DNA of 64,000 bases from Paraburkholderia antibiotica (GTDB lineage: Bacteria; Pseudomonadota; Gammaproteobacteria; Burkholderiales; Burkholderiaceae), in contig NZ_JABBFZ010000003.1 in assembly GCF_012927125.1 (NCBI RefSeq), positions 452,270 to 516,269 of the forward strand, in the 5' to 3' direction. The notes beneath the pieces were generated by a model. The model worked only from the letters and a program-made list of their open reading frames with translations. It was not told where the DNA came from and ran no database searches. This document shows positions 1 to 8,279 of this stretch, in pieces. Made by a program: the position numbers and the translations under genes. The first letter of the stretch is position 1, and each line of letters begins with the position of its first letter.

Positions 1-1482
1 GTCGACCGCAACTGCCACAAGTCGATCCTGCACGCGATCACGATGACCGGCGCGATTCCGGTGTTCCTCACGCCGACGCGCAACAACTTCGGCATCATCG
101 GCCCGATTCCGCGCAGCGAGTTCGAGCCGGAAAACATCCGCAAGAAGATCGAGGCGAATCCGTTCGCGCGCGAAGCGCTCGCCAAGAACCCGAACCTGAA
201 GCCGCGCATCCTGACGATCACGCAAAGCACGTACGACGGCGTGATCTACAACGTCGAGATGATCAAGGAAATGTTGGGCGAGTGGCTCGACACGCTGCAC
301 TTCGACGAAGCGTGGCTGCCGCACGCCGAATTCCACGAGTTCTACCAGGACATGCACGCGATCGGCGCGGGTCGTCCGCGCATCGGCGCGATGGTGTACG
401 CGACGCACTCCACGCACAAGCTGCTCGCCGGCATCTCGCAGGCCTCGCAGATCGTCGTGCAGGACTCGAAGAACAGCCGCTTCGACAAGCACCGCTTCAA
501 CGAGGCGTATCTGATGCATACGTCGACGAGCCCGCAGTACGCGATCATCGCGTCGTGCGACGTGGCCGCGGCGATGATGGAAGCGCCGGGCGGCACCGCG
601 CTCGTCGAGGAGTCGATCGCTGAAGCACTCGACTTCCGCCGCGCGATGACCAAGGTCGACACCGAATACGGCGACGACTGGTTCTTCAAGGTGTGGGGCC
701 CGGACCAGTTCGCGGAAGAGGGCATCGGCTCGCGCGAGGACTGGATGTTGCGTCCGGACGACGCGTGGCACGGCTTCGGCCCGCTCGCCGAAGGCTTCAA
801 CATGCTCGACCCGATCAAGGCGACGATCGTCACGCCGGGTCTGGACATGGACGGCGGCTTCGGCGAAACCGGCATTCCGGCCGCGATCGTCACGAAGTAC
901 CTGGCCGAGCACGGCATCATCGTCGAGAAGACCGGGCTGTACTCGTTCTTCATCATGTTCACGATCGGCATCACGAAGGGCCGCTGGAACTCGATGGTGA
1001 CCGAGCTGCAGCAGTTCAAGGACGACTACGACACCAACCAGCCGCTGTGGCGCGTGCTGCCCGAGTTCGTGCAGCATCATCCGATGTACGAGCGCGTCGG
1101 CCTGCGCGATCTGTGCCAGCAGATCCACAGCGTCTATCGCGCGAACGACATCGCGCGTCTGACGACCGAGATGTACCTGTCGAGCATGGAGCCGGCGATG
1201 AAGCCGTCCGACGCGTTCGCGAAGCTCGCGCACCGCGAGATCGACCGGGTACCGATCGACGAACTCGAAGGCCGTGTCACGTCGATCCTGTTGACGCCGT
1301 ATCCGCCGGGCATTCCGCTGCTGATTCCGGGCGAGCGCTTCAACAGGACCATCGTCAATTACCTGCGTTTCGCGCGCGAGTTCAACGAGCGCTTCCCGGG
1401 CTTCCATACGGACATCCACGGGCTCGTCGGCGAAATGATCAACGGACGCATCGAATATTTCGTCGATTGCGTTCGCGTTTGA
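1..1482 (+). CDS. Orn/Lys/Arg decarboxylase family protein, 3' part (5' end outside window)
   Basis: PLP-dependent basic amino acid decarboxylase of the fold-type I ornithine/lysine/arginine family, which turns its amino acid into the polyamine or diamine plus CO2 and is often used for acid resistance or polyamine supply. The reading frame is open from base 1, and 493 residues are visible against more than 700 in full-length members, so the N-terminal wing domain and the start of the PLP domain are missing. The fragment begins in the conserved DRNCHKS segment, and the Schiff-base lysine is the K of STHKLLAG (codon 140 of the fragment). The C-terminus keeps the family ending FPGFHTDIHG. The substrate (arginine, lysine or ornithine) cannot be fixed from this part. 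The LprI-like gene begins 2 bases after the stop. Confidence 0.93.
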   Translation, partial: VDRNCHKSILHAITMTGAIPVFLTPTRNNFGIIGPIPRSEFEPENIRKKIEANPFAREALAKNPNLKPRILTITQSTYDGVIYNVEMIKEMLGEWLDTLHFDEAWLPHAEFHEFYQDMHAIGAGRPRIGAMVYATHSTHKLLAGISQASQIVVQDSKNSRFDKHRFNEAYLMHTSTSPQYAIIASCDVAAAMMEAPGGTALVEESIAEALDFRRAMTKVDTEYGDDWFFKVWGPDQFAEEGIGSREDWMLRPDDAWHGFGPLAEGFNMLDPIKATIVTPGLDMDGGFGETGIPAAIVTKYLAEHGIIVEKTGLYSFFIMFTIGITKGRWNSMVTELQQFKDDYDTNQPLWRVLPEFVQHHPMYERVGLRDLCQQIHSVYRANDIARLTTEMYLSSMEPAMKPSDAFAKLAHREIDRVPIDELEGRVTSILLTPYPPGIPLLIPGERFNRTIVNYLRFAREFNERFPGFHTDIHGLVGEMINGRIEYFVDCVRV

Positions 1483-1484
1483 CG

Positions 1485-2222
1485 ATGCAGCGGGTGAAAT
1501 TCCTGCCGGACCTGTCGGGCTGGCGGCGCGCAAGCCGCGTGCTGGCCGGCGCGCTGACCGCCGGCGCCGTGGTGCTCGGCGGCGTGGCGAGTCCGGCGGC
1601 GCATGCCGAGGTGGCCGCCGCCGATCCGATCGACGCGTCGATGCGCACGTGCCTCGCGCGCGCCGACATGTCGACGACGCTCGGGCAGGTGCAGTGTATG
1701 GACAACGCGCGAATCGGCTGGAAGGCCGCGGTCGATAGCGCGTATCAGCAGGTGCTGGCGAAGCTGCCGCCGGCGCGGCGCCGGTTGTGGCAGAAGAGCC
1801 AGGCGAGCTGGCTCGCGTCGCGCGATGCGGAAAAGCCGCTGCTTGCCGCGGTGTTCGCGACCACCCAGGGTTCGATGTACGTGCTCGCCGAAGCCGACAT
1901 GCAGTTGCAGCCGGTGCGCGACCGCGCGCTGGTGCTGCGCAGTGCGCTCGCCAATGCGAGCGGGCCGGCGCCGCGCCGGCCGCGCGCGTGCAACGCGGAC
2001 GCGCGTTGCGAACACGCGATGTTCGATCTGAACCGCTACTACCGCGTGCTCAATTCAAAGATGCCGGCCCAGGCCCGGTCGATACTGGTGCGCGCACAAC
2101 GCGAGTGGCGCGCGTATCTGGAGGCATCGACGCCGCTCGTCGACGAGCACGGGCGCATCGACATCATCGGCGCGCGTGTCGCGACGATCAAGCGACTGTC
2201 GGAGACGGTCGGCAATCACTGA
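1485..2222 (+). CDS. secreted LprI-like (DUF1311) protein
   Basis: Predicted periplasmic protein of 245 residues with two LprI/DUF1311-like blocks; LprI of Mycobacterium is a lysozyme inhibitor, but the role of most members is unknown. The ATG at 1485 opens a signal peptide: basic start, an Ala/Gly/Val hydrophobic core and a PAAHA cleavage site near residue 39. The first block holds cysteines in TCLARAD and QCMDNAR with a WLASRD segment; the second holds CNADARCEHAMFD. Paired cysteines fit disulfides in the periplasm. The start follows the decarboxylase stop by 2 bases and has no clear ribosome binding site, so translation is probably coupled to the upstream gene. Confidence 0.8.
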   Translation: MQRVKFLPDLSGWRRASRVLAGALTAGAVVLGGVASPAAHAEVAAADPIDASMRTCLARADMSTTLGQVQCMDNARIGWKAAVDSAYQQVLAKLPPARRRLWQKSQASWLASRDAEKPLLAAVFATTQGSMYVLAEADMQLQPVRDRALVLRSALANASGPAPRRPRACNADARCEHAMFDLNRYYRVLNSKMPAQARSILVRAQREWRAYLEASTPLVDEHGRIDIIGARVATIKRLSETVGNH

Positions 2223-2247
2223 CGGGCGCGCCGCCCCGCGCGCATCT

Positions 2248-3174
2248 TCAATCCAGCTGATAACTCTCGCGTTGCGGGAGCGGCGCCGCGAGCGCCGGTT
2301 CACCGCGCAGATCGCGCAGCGCATCTTCGATCATCGCCGACATCGTGTTGAGTGCGAGGTCGTTGTCGTCGGTGCCGAACGGCTCTTCGAGCTGCGAGGC
2401 GATCGCCTCATGCGCCATGAACGTGTACGCGACGAACACCGCGAACACCGGCGTAAAAATGCCGATGCTGTCGACGAGACCGAACGGCAGCGACGCGCAG
2501 AAAAAATACACGGTGCGGTGAATCATCACCGAATACGCAAACGGCAACGGCGTCGACGCAATGCGCTCGCAGCCGCCGATCACATCGGACAGTCCATTCA
2601 GATTGCGGTCGAACGCGAGCACGCTCATCGAATCGAGCGCGCCCGCGCGTGCCTGACGCCGTACCCATTCGCCGAGGCACAGCATCAGCGTGGCCGGCTT
2701 GTAGCGCGCCTCGATCACACGGTCGAACAGCGCCGCGGGCAGCCGCGCGGCGAGGTCGTCGCGCGGGTCGGTCTTGCGTAGCTGATGCCGCAGCGCATGC
2801 GGCAGCGCGCTCAGCAGCGCGAGAAACTCGGCGGTCTCCTCGCTGGGCAGCTCGCGCGACGGCAGCATCATCACCTGGCGCGTCAGCGAGCGCGACTCGT
2901 TGAGCAACTGCCCCCACAGCTTGCGCGCTTCCCACCAGCGGTCGTAGCTCGCGTTGTTGCGAAAGCCGAGGAACACCGCCAGCGCAATGCCGATTAGCGA
3001 AAACGGCGCGGTCGTGTTCAGGTTCAGATTGACGGGAAGCAGATGATCGTGCGCGGCGAGCGCGACGATCGCGATGCAGAAAATCAGGAACAGGCGCGGC
3101 AGCAGTTGCGGCAGCACCGAGCCGCGCCACGCGAGCAGCATGCGGAACCAGTGGAGATGTGGGCGGATGATCAT
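2248..3174 (-). CDS. bestrophin family protein (UPF0187)
   Basis: Integral membrane protein of 308 residues of the bacterial bestrophin family, pentameric ion channels in the inner membrane (some bacterial members conduct cations, animal ones anions). The N-terminus has the MIIRPHLHWFRMLLAWRGSV opening followed by hydrophobic segments near residues 25-42 and 58-70, then the signature NNASYDRWWEARKLWG. Two more hydrophobic stretches lie near residues 205-240. Full length for the family. It is convergent with the LprI-like gene, 25 bases away. Ion selectivity cannot be read from the sequence. Confidence 0.88.
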   Translation of the reverse strand: MIIRPHLHWFRMLLAWRGSVLPQLLPRLFLIFCIAIVALAAHDHLLPVNLNLNTTAPFSLIGIALAVFLGFRNNASYDRWWEARKLWGQLLNESRSLTRQVMMLPSRELPSEETAEFLALLSALPHALRHQLRKTDPRDDLAARLPAALFDRVIEARYKPATLMLCLGEWVRRQARAGALDSMSVLAFDRNLNGLSDVIGGCERIASTPLPFAYSVMIHRTVYFFCASLPFGLVDSIGIFTPVFAVFVAYTFMAHEAIASQLEEPFGTDDNDLALNTMSAMIEDALRDLRGEPALAAPLPQRESYQLD

Positions 3175-3241
3175 GGAGCGGGCGTGTCGCGGGCCGATAA
3201 GGCCTCTATTATCGATCGCTTTTCACGCCGCATAGGCCGCA

Positions 3242-3297
3242 TGAAAAAGAAAACCCGCGCGGCACGCTTCGTATTCGAAGCACACCGCGCGGGTTGA
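3242..3297 (-). terminator. intrinsic terminator of the zwf-pgl-glk operon
   Basis: A two-tier hairpin: an 11-bp perfect outer stem (3252-3262 with 3285-3295) encloses a 6-bp perfect inner stem (3266-3271 with 3276-3281, loop TATT). Read on the minus strand it is followed by a T-rich tract (TTTTCTTTTT). It sits about 60 bases after the glk stop. Confidence 0.85.
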
Positions 3298-3357
3298 TTG
3301 ACTGCGCAAGGCAGGCGGCCCGGGTTTGGCCGCGTGCGGGGACTCGCGTTCAGTCGT

Positions 3358-5274
3358 TCAGTCGCGCGCCGACGAAGCCGCGCCGTGGCTCAGCCAGTCG
3401 AGCACGGCGGTGGCGTCGTCGTCGGCGCCTTCACGCGCTTTCTCGACCGTTTCCGCGACGTCGTCGCTCGGCACCGCGCGGCGAATCGCGACGCCGACCG
3501 CGAGAATGTCGATCATCACGAGGTGCAGGATGCGCGAGATCATCGACAGCTGCGACTCGCGAATCTCGATGTGATCGGTCTCCAGCGCGACGGTCGCGCG
3601 TTTCGCGAGCGGCGTGTTGCTCGACGTGATCGCGATCACCTTCGCGCCAGCCTGCATCGCGACGTCGAGCACGCGCAGCAACTCGGGCGCGCGGCCCGAC
3701 TTCGACACCGCGACGATCACGTCGCCCTTGCCGAGCAACGCCGCGGACGCCGCCTGCATGTACAGGTCGCCGTACGCAATGGTCGGGATGCCGAAGCGGA
3801 AGAACTTGTAGTGCGCGTCCTGCGCGACGATGTTCGAATTGCCGAGCCCGTAGAACTCGATCCGACGCGCGCCGTTCAGCAGATCGATCGCGCGCTCGAC
3901 GTGCTCGAAGTTCAGATGCTCGCGCAACTGCAGGATCGCGGAGATCGTGTTGTCGAGCACCTTCGCGCCGAAGTCGGTCGCGGTGTCGCCCAGATGCACC
4001 TGGCTGTGGCTGACCGGGATCGTGCCGGTCAGGCCGGTCGCGAGCTTCAGCTTGAAGTCCGACAGACCCTGGCAGCCGAGCGAGCGGCAGAAGCGGATCA
4101 CGGTCGGCTGGCTCACGTCGGCCTTGCGCGCGATGTCGACGATCGGATCGTTGATGATCGAGCGCGGATGGTTCAGCGCGAGCTCGGCGACGCGGCGTTC
4201 GGCCGGCGTCAGCGCATCGCGCATCTGGCGGATCCGCTCGAATACCGCCGACGAACTGCCGCCCGCGCGGTTCGACAGTTGCTCCGCGAGAATCGCCGAC
4301 ACGCCGAGAAACGCCGGATATTCGGCGGTAATCACATAGGTCGGCACGTTCTGCAGATACGCTTCGAAGCGGCCCTTCGCCTCGAAGCGCTTACGGAACG
4401 ACGAGCGCGCGAAGAACTCGCCGAGGCGCGGCACCACGCCGCCGCCGATATAGATGCCGCCGAGCGCGCCAAGCGTCACCGCGATATTGCCGGCGAAGGT
4501 GCCGAGAATGCCGCAGAACACGTCGACCGATTCGGCCGCGAGCGGCTCGCCTTCGAGCGCGCGCTTGACGATCTCGATCGTGTCGACGTTGGCCGCCACG
4601 CGTTTCTTGTCGCGGCCCGCGAGCGCACGGTAGATGACTTCGATGCCGGGGCCGGCGGCCACGCGTTCGAACGACACGTGCGACCACTTCTTGCGCGCGT
4701 ACTGCAGCACGATGTCCTCGCGCTCGTCGGCCGGCGCGAAGGTCGCGTGGCCGCCTTCGCTGCCGAGCGCGATCCAGCGGTCGTCGGCGGGAATCAGGCC
4801 GGACACGCCCATGCCGGTGCCGGGACCGAGCAGGCCGATCACGCTGTTCGGACGACGCGCGCCGCCGCCCACCTGCACGCGCTGCGCGTCGGTGAGGCCG
4901 GGCAGCGCCATCGCGAGCGCGGTGAAGTCGTTGACGACCAGCAGCGTGTCGAAGCCGAGCGCGCGGCGCGTCGCTTCGATCGAGAAGGTCCAGTCGTGAT
5001 TGGTCATGCTCACCTGGTCGCCGTCGACCGGGTTCGCGATCGCGATCGCCGCGTGATTGACGCGGCCGATCTTGTTGTCCTTCAGGTACTTCTTGATGAC
5101 GTCGGCGACGCTCGGATAATCCGCGCACGGATAGATCTGCACCGAGCCGATCTCGCCGGGGCCCGTCTCGAGCGCGAAGCGCGCGTTGGTACCGCCGATG
5201 TCGGCGAGCAGCCTCGGTCCGTCGGCGTGCTGGCCCGCGCCCGGCACAGCTTTAGTTTGCACACCAGTAGACAT
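3358..5274 (-). CDS. glk: bifunctional glucokinase / RpiR-family (HexR-like) transcriptional regulator
   Basis: A 638-residue fusion. Residues 20-335 are a ROK-independent bacterial glucokinase (glucose + ATP to glucose-6-phosphate): phosphate loop [13 protein letters not shown] near 23-35, catalytic base D116 in [13 protein letters not shown] near 150 and [11 protein letters not shown] near 171. Residues about 345-425 are an RpiR-type helix-turn-helix ([13 protein letters not shown], then [15 protein letters not shown]), and about 465-600 a SIS sugar-phosphate binding domain ([18 protein letters not shown]). HexR proteins of this family repress zwf-type genes and respond to 2-keto-3-deoxy-6-phosphogluconate. 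The start codon overlaps the end of pgl by 23 bases, suggesting translational coupling. The likely target is the palindrome at 7772-7790; that link is inferred. Confidence 0.95.
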   Translation of the reverse strand: MSTGVQTKAVPGAGQHADGPRLLADIGGTNARFALETGPGEIGSVQIYPCADYPSVADVIKKYLKDNKIGRVNHAAIAIANPVDGDQVSMTNHDWTFSIEATRRALGFDTLLVVNDFTALAMALPGLTDAQRVQVGGGARRPNSVIGLLGPGTGMGVSGLIPADDRWIALGSEGGHATFAPADEREDIVLQYARKKWSHVSFERVAAGPGIEVIYRALAGRDKKRVAANVDTIEIVKRALEGEPLAAESVDVFCGILGTFAGNIAVTLGALGGIYIGGGVVPRLGEFFARSSFRKRFEAKGRFEAYLQNVPTYVITAEYPAFLGVSAILAEQLSNRAGGSSSAVFERIRQMRDALTPAERRVAELALNHPRSIINDPIVDIARKADVSQPTVIRFCRSLGCQGLSDFKLKLATGLTGTIPVSHSQVHLGDTATDFGAKVLDNTISAILQLREHLNFEHVERAIDLLNGARRIEFYGLGNSNIVAQDAHYKFFRFGIPTIAYGDLYMQAASAALLGKGDVIVAVSKSGRAPELLRVLDVAMQAGAKVIAITSSNTPLAKRATVALETDHIEIRESQLSMISRILHLVMIDILAVGVAIRRAVPSDDVAETVEKAREGADDDATAVLDWLSHGAASSARD

Positions 5275-5950
5275 CGAGTCTCACTCCCTTGTCGTTTGCC
5301 AACTGCGAGATGGCATTTTTTTGTAGCGAAGCGGCGGCTGCATTGAGCACGTCCATCTTGCGCGGTCCCGCGATCAGCAGAAACAGATGTTTGACTTCCT
5401 TCAGCGCGGACAGTGACCAGCTCACCCGCGCATGCTGCGCCGCGCCCGGATGCACGGCGACGAAGCGCTCGGTCGTGGTGATCGCGTGATCCCATTCGGG
5501 CGCGTCGGCGAAGATCGAGGCGGTGTGGCCGTCTTCGCCCATGCCGAGCACCGCGACGTCGGGCACCGCGGCAAAGCGCGCGTCGGCGTTCAGCGCGGCG
5601 ACGTGCGCGTGCAGATCCTGCGCGGTGTCGACGAGCGGCCAGAACGTTGCGTCTTTGGCGGCGTTCTGCAGCAGCGTGGCGCGCGCGAGTTGCGCGTTGC
5701 TCGCGCTGTCGGTTTCCGGCACCCAGCGGTCGTCGACCAGCGTGAGCGCGATGCGCGGCCAGTCGAACGCTTGCGTGGACAACGTTTGCAGGAACGGGCG
5801 CGGACTGCTGCCGCCGGACACGGCCAGCATGGCCGGGCGCGCGTTCGCGGCCGCCTGTGCGGCCAGCGACGCCTGTAACGCGTCGCCCACCGCTTGCGCC
5901 AGGGCGTCGGATTGGGCGCGCTGGTCGTCGAAAGCGTGAAGCTCGATCAC
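5252..5950 (-). CDS. pgl: 6-phosphogluconolactonase
   Basis: Cytosolic enzyme hydrolysing 6-phosphoglucono-delta-lactone to 6-phosphogluconate, the step after Zwf. The protein is 232 residues, normal for the DevB/SOL family. Visible motifs are [11 protein letters not shown] near residue 44, [15 protein letters not shown] near 72, and [16 protein letters not shown] near 133, the last carrying the active-site histidine region. I chose the GTG at 5948-5950 because the minus strand has a strong GGAGGAGAA ribosome binding site a few bases upstream; the frame stays open 65 codons further up but without family similarity. It lies between zwf and glk in the same direction. Confidence 0.92.
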   Translation of the reverse strand: MIELHAFDDQRAQSDALAQAVGDALQASLAAQAAANARPAMLAVSGGSSPRPFLQTLSTQAFDWPRIALTLVDDRWVPETDSASNAQLARATLLQNAAKDATFWPLVDTAQDLHAHVAALNADARFAAVPDVAVLGMGEDGHTASIFADAPEWDHAITTTERFVAVHPGAAQHARVSWSLSALKEVKHLFLLIAGPRKMDVLNAAAASLQKNAISQLANDKGVRLDVYWCAN

Positions 5951-6192
5951 TTCTCCTCCGTGCTGCTTTCTTGTTAGATCAGCGGAATCAGCGTTGCTGC
6001 TCTCGCGCGATGCCTGCGGGGCGGGGTGGCCTGCAAACGTGATACGCGATACCGGCGCGATTCCGTTCAGTTCGTCGGTGGTGTTGCCGGCGCCGCGTGA
6101 GCCGTTGCCGCGCTGCGTTTGCCACAAAGCATGGCCGCAACGCATGGCCGCTCTCGCGCGACGCCGTCCATCAGTTCATCAGTCCATCAGGC

Positions 6193-7656
6193 TCAATTCT
6201 CTTCCTCGAGCCAGCAGGTGCCGTGCTGCGCGAGCATCGCGCTCGCCGCGGCCGGTCCCCACGTGCCCGCCGCGTACGGCTTCGGCGGCTTGTGCGAGGC
6301 TTGCCATTCGTTCAGGATCGGTTCGACCCAGCGCCACGCGGCTTCCTGTTCGTCGCGCCGCACGAACAGCGCGAGCCTGCCGTGGATCACGTCGAGCAGC
6401 AGCCGTTGATACGCTTCCATCTGACCTTCGCGGAAGAACTGGTCGAACGCGAGATCGAGATGCACGCTCGCGAGGTTCATGCCCTCGCCGGGCTGTTTCG
6501 CGAGACAGTACAGACGGATCGTCTCGTTCGGCTGCAGGCGGATCACCAGACGGTTCGCACCGGCGCGCAGCGCCGACGCGCCGAGCGCCGAATGCGGCAC
6601 CGGGCGGAAATTCACGACGATCTCGGCGACGCGATCGGCGAGCCGTTTGCCGGTGCGCAGGAAAAACGGCACGCCGGCCCAGCGCCAGTTCTCGATTTCG
6701 ACCTTCAGCGCGACGAAAGTTTCGGTGGAGCTATCCGGCTTCACGCCGTGCTCGGTCGCGTAGGCCGGCACCGCGGTGCCGCGAATCACGCCCGAATGAT
6801 ATTGGCCGCGCACCGCGACCTTGCCGATTTCCAGCGGCTCGATCGGTTTGAGCGCGCGCAGCACGCGCAGCTTTTCGTCGCGCACCGAGTCCGAATCCAT
6901 CGAATGGGGCGGCTCCATTGCAACGATCGATAACAGTTGCAGCAGGTGATTCTGCACCATGTCGCGCAGCGCGCCGGTGTTGTCGTAGAAGTCGCCGCGC
7001 GCTTCGACGCCGAGCTCCTCGGCGATCGTGATCTGGATGCTCTCGACCCACTCGCGGCGCCACAGCGGCTCGAAGAGGGCATTGCCGAAACGCAGCGCGA
7101 GCAGGTTCTGCACCGGCTCCTTGCCGAGGTAATGGTCGATCCGGTAGATCTGCTCTTCCGCGAAGATTTCGCCGACCGCATCGTTGATCGCGTTCGACGA
7201 CTTCAGGTCGTAGCCGAGCGGCTTTTCGAGCACAATGCGCGCGTTGGTGTTGAGCCCGACCGCCGCCAGCGCATGACAGATCGGCACGAACAGCGACGGG
7301 CCGGTCGCCAGATAGAACACGCGGATGCCGGGCAGGTCCTGGATCGCGTCGCGCAATTGCGTGAAGTCTTCCGGCTTGCCGAGGTCGATCTTCACGAACT
7401 CGATGCGCGCGAGGAAGCTCGCCCACGCGCTTTCGTCGAGCCCCTTCTTCGACACGTGCGGCTTGACGTGCTCGTCGACCCACTGCAGGTATTCGCCGCG
7501 ATCCGCGACGTGTCGCGCCACCGCCACGATCTTGCCGCTGTCGGCGAGCATGCCGCCGGCGCGATGCGCCTCGAACAGCGCGGGCAGGATCTTGCGCATC
7601 GACAGGTCGCCGGTTCCGCCGAAGAGAACGAAGGTGAAACTTGAATCGGTTTGCAT
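6193..7656 (-). CDS. zwf: glucose-6-phosphate 1-dehydrogenase
   Basis: NAD(P)-dependent oxidation of glucose-6-phosphate to 6-phosphogluconolactone, first enzyme of the oxidative pentose phosphate and Entner-Doudoroff routes. 487 residues, typical length. The nucleotide-binding motif LFGGTGDLSMRKILP is at residues 11-25, and the catalytic signature RIDHYLGKE is at 172-180 with its active-site histidine. I chose ATG 7654-7656, preceded on the minus strand by GACGGAGACTC, over an in-frame start 19 codons upstream. First gene of zwf-pgl-glk; 242 bases separate it from pgl. Its promoter overlaps a HexR-like palindrome. Confidence 0.95.
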   Translation of the reverse strand: MQTDSSFTFVLFGGTGDLSMRKILPALFEAHRAGGMLADSGKIVAVARHVADRGEYLQWVDEHVKPHVSKKGLDESAWASFLARIEFVKIDLGKPEDFTQLRDAIQDLPGIRVFYLATGPSLFVPICHALAAVGLNTNARIVLEKPLGYDLKSSNAINDAVGEIFAEEQIYRIDHYLGKEPVQNLLALRFGNALFEPLWRREWVESIQITIAEELGVEARGDFYDNTGALRDMVQNHLLQLLSIVAMEPPHSMDSDSVRDEKLRVLRALKPIEPLEIGKVAVRGQYHSGVIRGTAVPAYATEHGVKPDSSTETFVALKVEIENWRWAGVPFFLRTGKRLADRVAEIVVNFRPVPHSALGASALRAGANRLVIRLQPNETIRLYCLAKQPGEGMNLASVHLDLAFDQFFREGQMEAYQRLLLDVIHGRLALFVRRDEQEAAWRWVEPILNEWQASHKPPKPYAAGTWGPAAASAMLAQHGTCWLEEEN

Positions 7657-7761
7657 GAGTCTCCGTCGATGTCCTGAGGGTGTCCTGAAGGGGCCGCGGC
7701 GCCGACTGGACACTGACGCGCAGCGACCGGGAAGAGCGACCGTAGTCCGATAAAATATTTT

Positions 7762-7790
7762 TTGACACTGAATTGTAGTTTAACTACAAT
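7762..7790 (+). promoter_or_regulatory. sigma70-type promoter for the glucose ABC transporter operon
   Basis: TTGACA at 7762-7767 and TACAAT at 7785-7790 are separated by exactly 17 bases, a near-consensus promoter facing gtsA. The -10 lies inside the right arm of the palindrome, so a protein bound there would block RNA polymerase. The start would be near 7797, leaving an unusually long leader of about 480 bases to gtsA. Confidence 0.7.
7772..7790. promoter_or_regulatory. HexR-like operator palindrome
   Basis: ATTGTAGTTTAACTACAAT: two perfect 9-base arms around one central base. It matches the known HexR consensus pattern TGTARTNNNAYTACA from gamma-proteobacteria. It sits between zwf and gtsA and covers the -10 box of each promoter. 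The partner is expected to be the RpiR/SIS half of the fused glucokinase three genes away; binding is inferred. Confidence 0.75.
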
Positions 7791-7799
7791 CCAAATCAA
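7772..7799 (-). promoter_or_regulatory. putative zwf promoter, overlapping and opposite to the gts promoter
   Basis: On the minus strand TTGATT (7799-7794) is followed after 16 bases by TACAAT (7777-7772). The -10 is the left arm of the palindrome, so both divergent promoters share one operator. The leader to zwf would be roughly 110 bases. Confidence 0.5.
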
Positions 7800-8279
7800 G
7801 AGGTAGCGCTAATTCGATGAAAAAAGCGTGTGCTGCGAAGCAGAATGCACGTACTTTTGCGGATCGGCGGGCGGCCCTGCATGTTAATGGACAGCGGGAA
7901 TCATGCTCGTCGGCGCGCACCAGTTGGGCTCCGGTAGACCTCACGGAAAACCGGGGGAGTCGACGGGCCGGCGGGGTCGTTGTCCGCGGCTCGGGTGACG
8001 GGCTGGTATCGGGTTGGCGTGGTCGACGTATGAGGCACCTCGAGTCTGCCGCGCGAAGCGGGCAGGCAAAAATCAAAAGAGGAGACAGTCAGTTGCATCC
8101 CGAACCACTCACCTCTTGAGCGTCCAGCGGCCGGACATCGGTCCGCCGGCACATGCCTTCGCGCATGCGCCCGACCGTGCTCGATCGCCCAGTGTTTTGC
8201 CTGTTTGAACCAACCACAGCACCCTGGCGACATCAGGGGCCATTCGTTTTTTTGTTCAGGTGTCTGGAGGAGATAAGCA
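7791..8279 (+). other. long leader / intergenic stretch before gtsA
   Basis: About 490 bases between the glucose promoter and the gtsA start. One 100-codon frame (7817-8119) is open but has no ribosome binding site or recognisable domain and I do not accept it as a gene. No riboswitch class was recognised. A second, closer promoter is possible but none stands out. The last bases hold the strong gtsA ribosome binding site GGAGGAGA. Confidence 0.4.

Noticed and set aside
1134..2015. Several minus-strand frames over the decarboxylase and LprI-like genes
   Set aside because: Shadow frames overlapping two well-supported plus-strand genes.
3298..5346. Plus-strand open frame of 682 codons
   Set aside because: Exact antisense of the glucokinase fusion; translation is an Arg/Ala/Asp shadow with no motif.
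7817..8119. 100-codon frame in the gtsA leader
   Set aside because: No ribosome binding site, Arg/Ser-rich composition, no domain.
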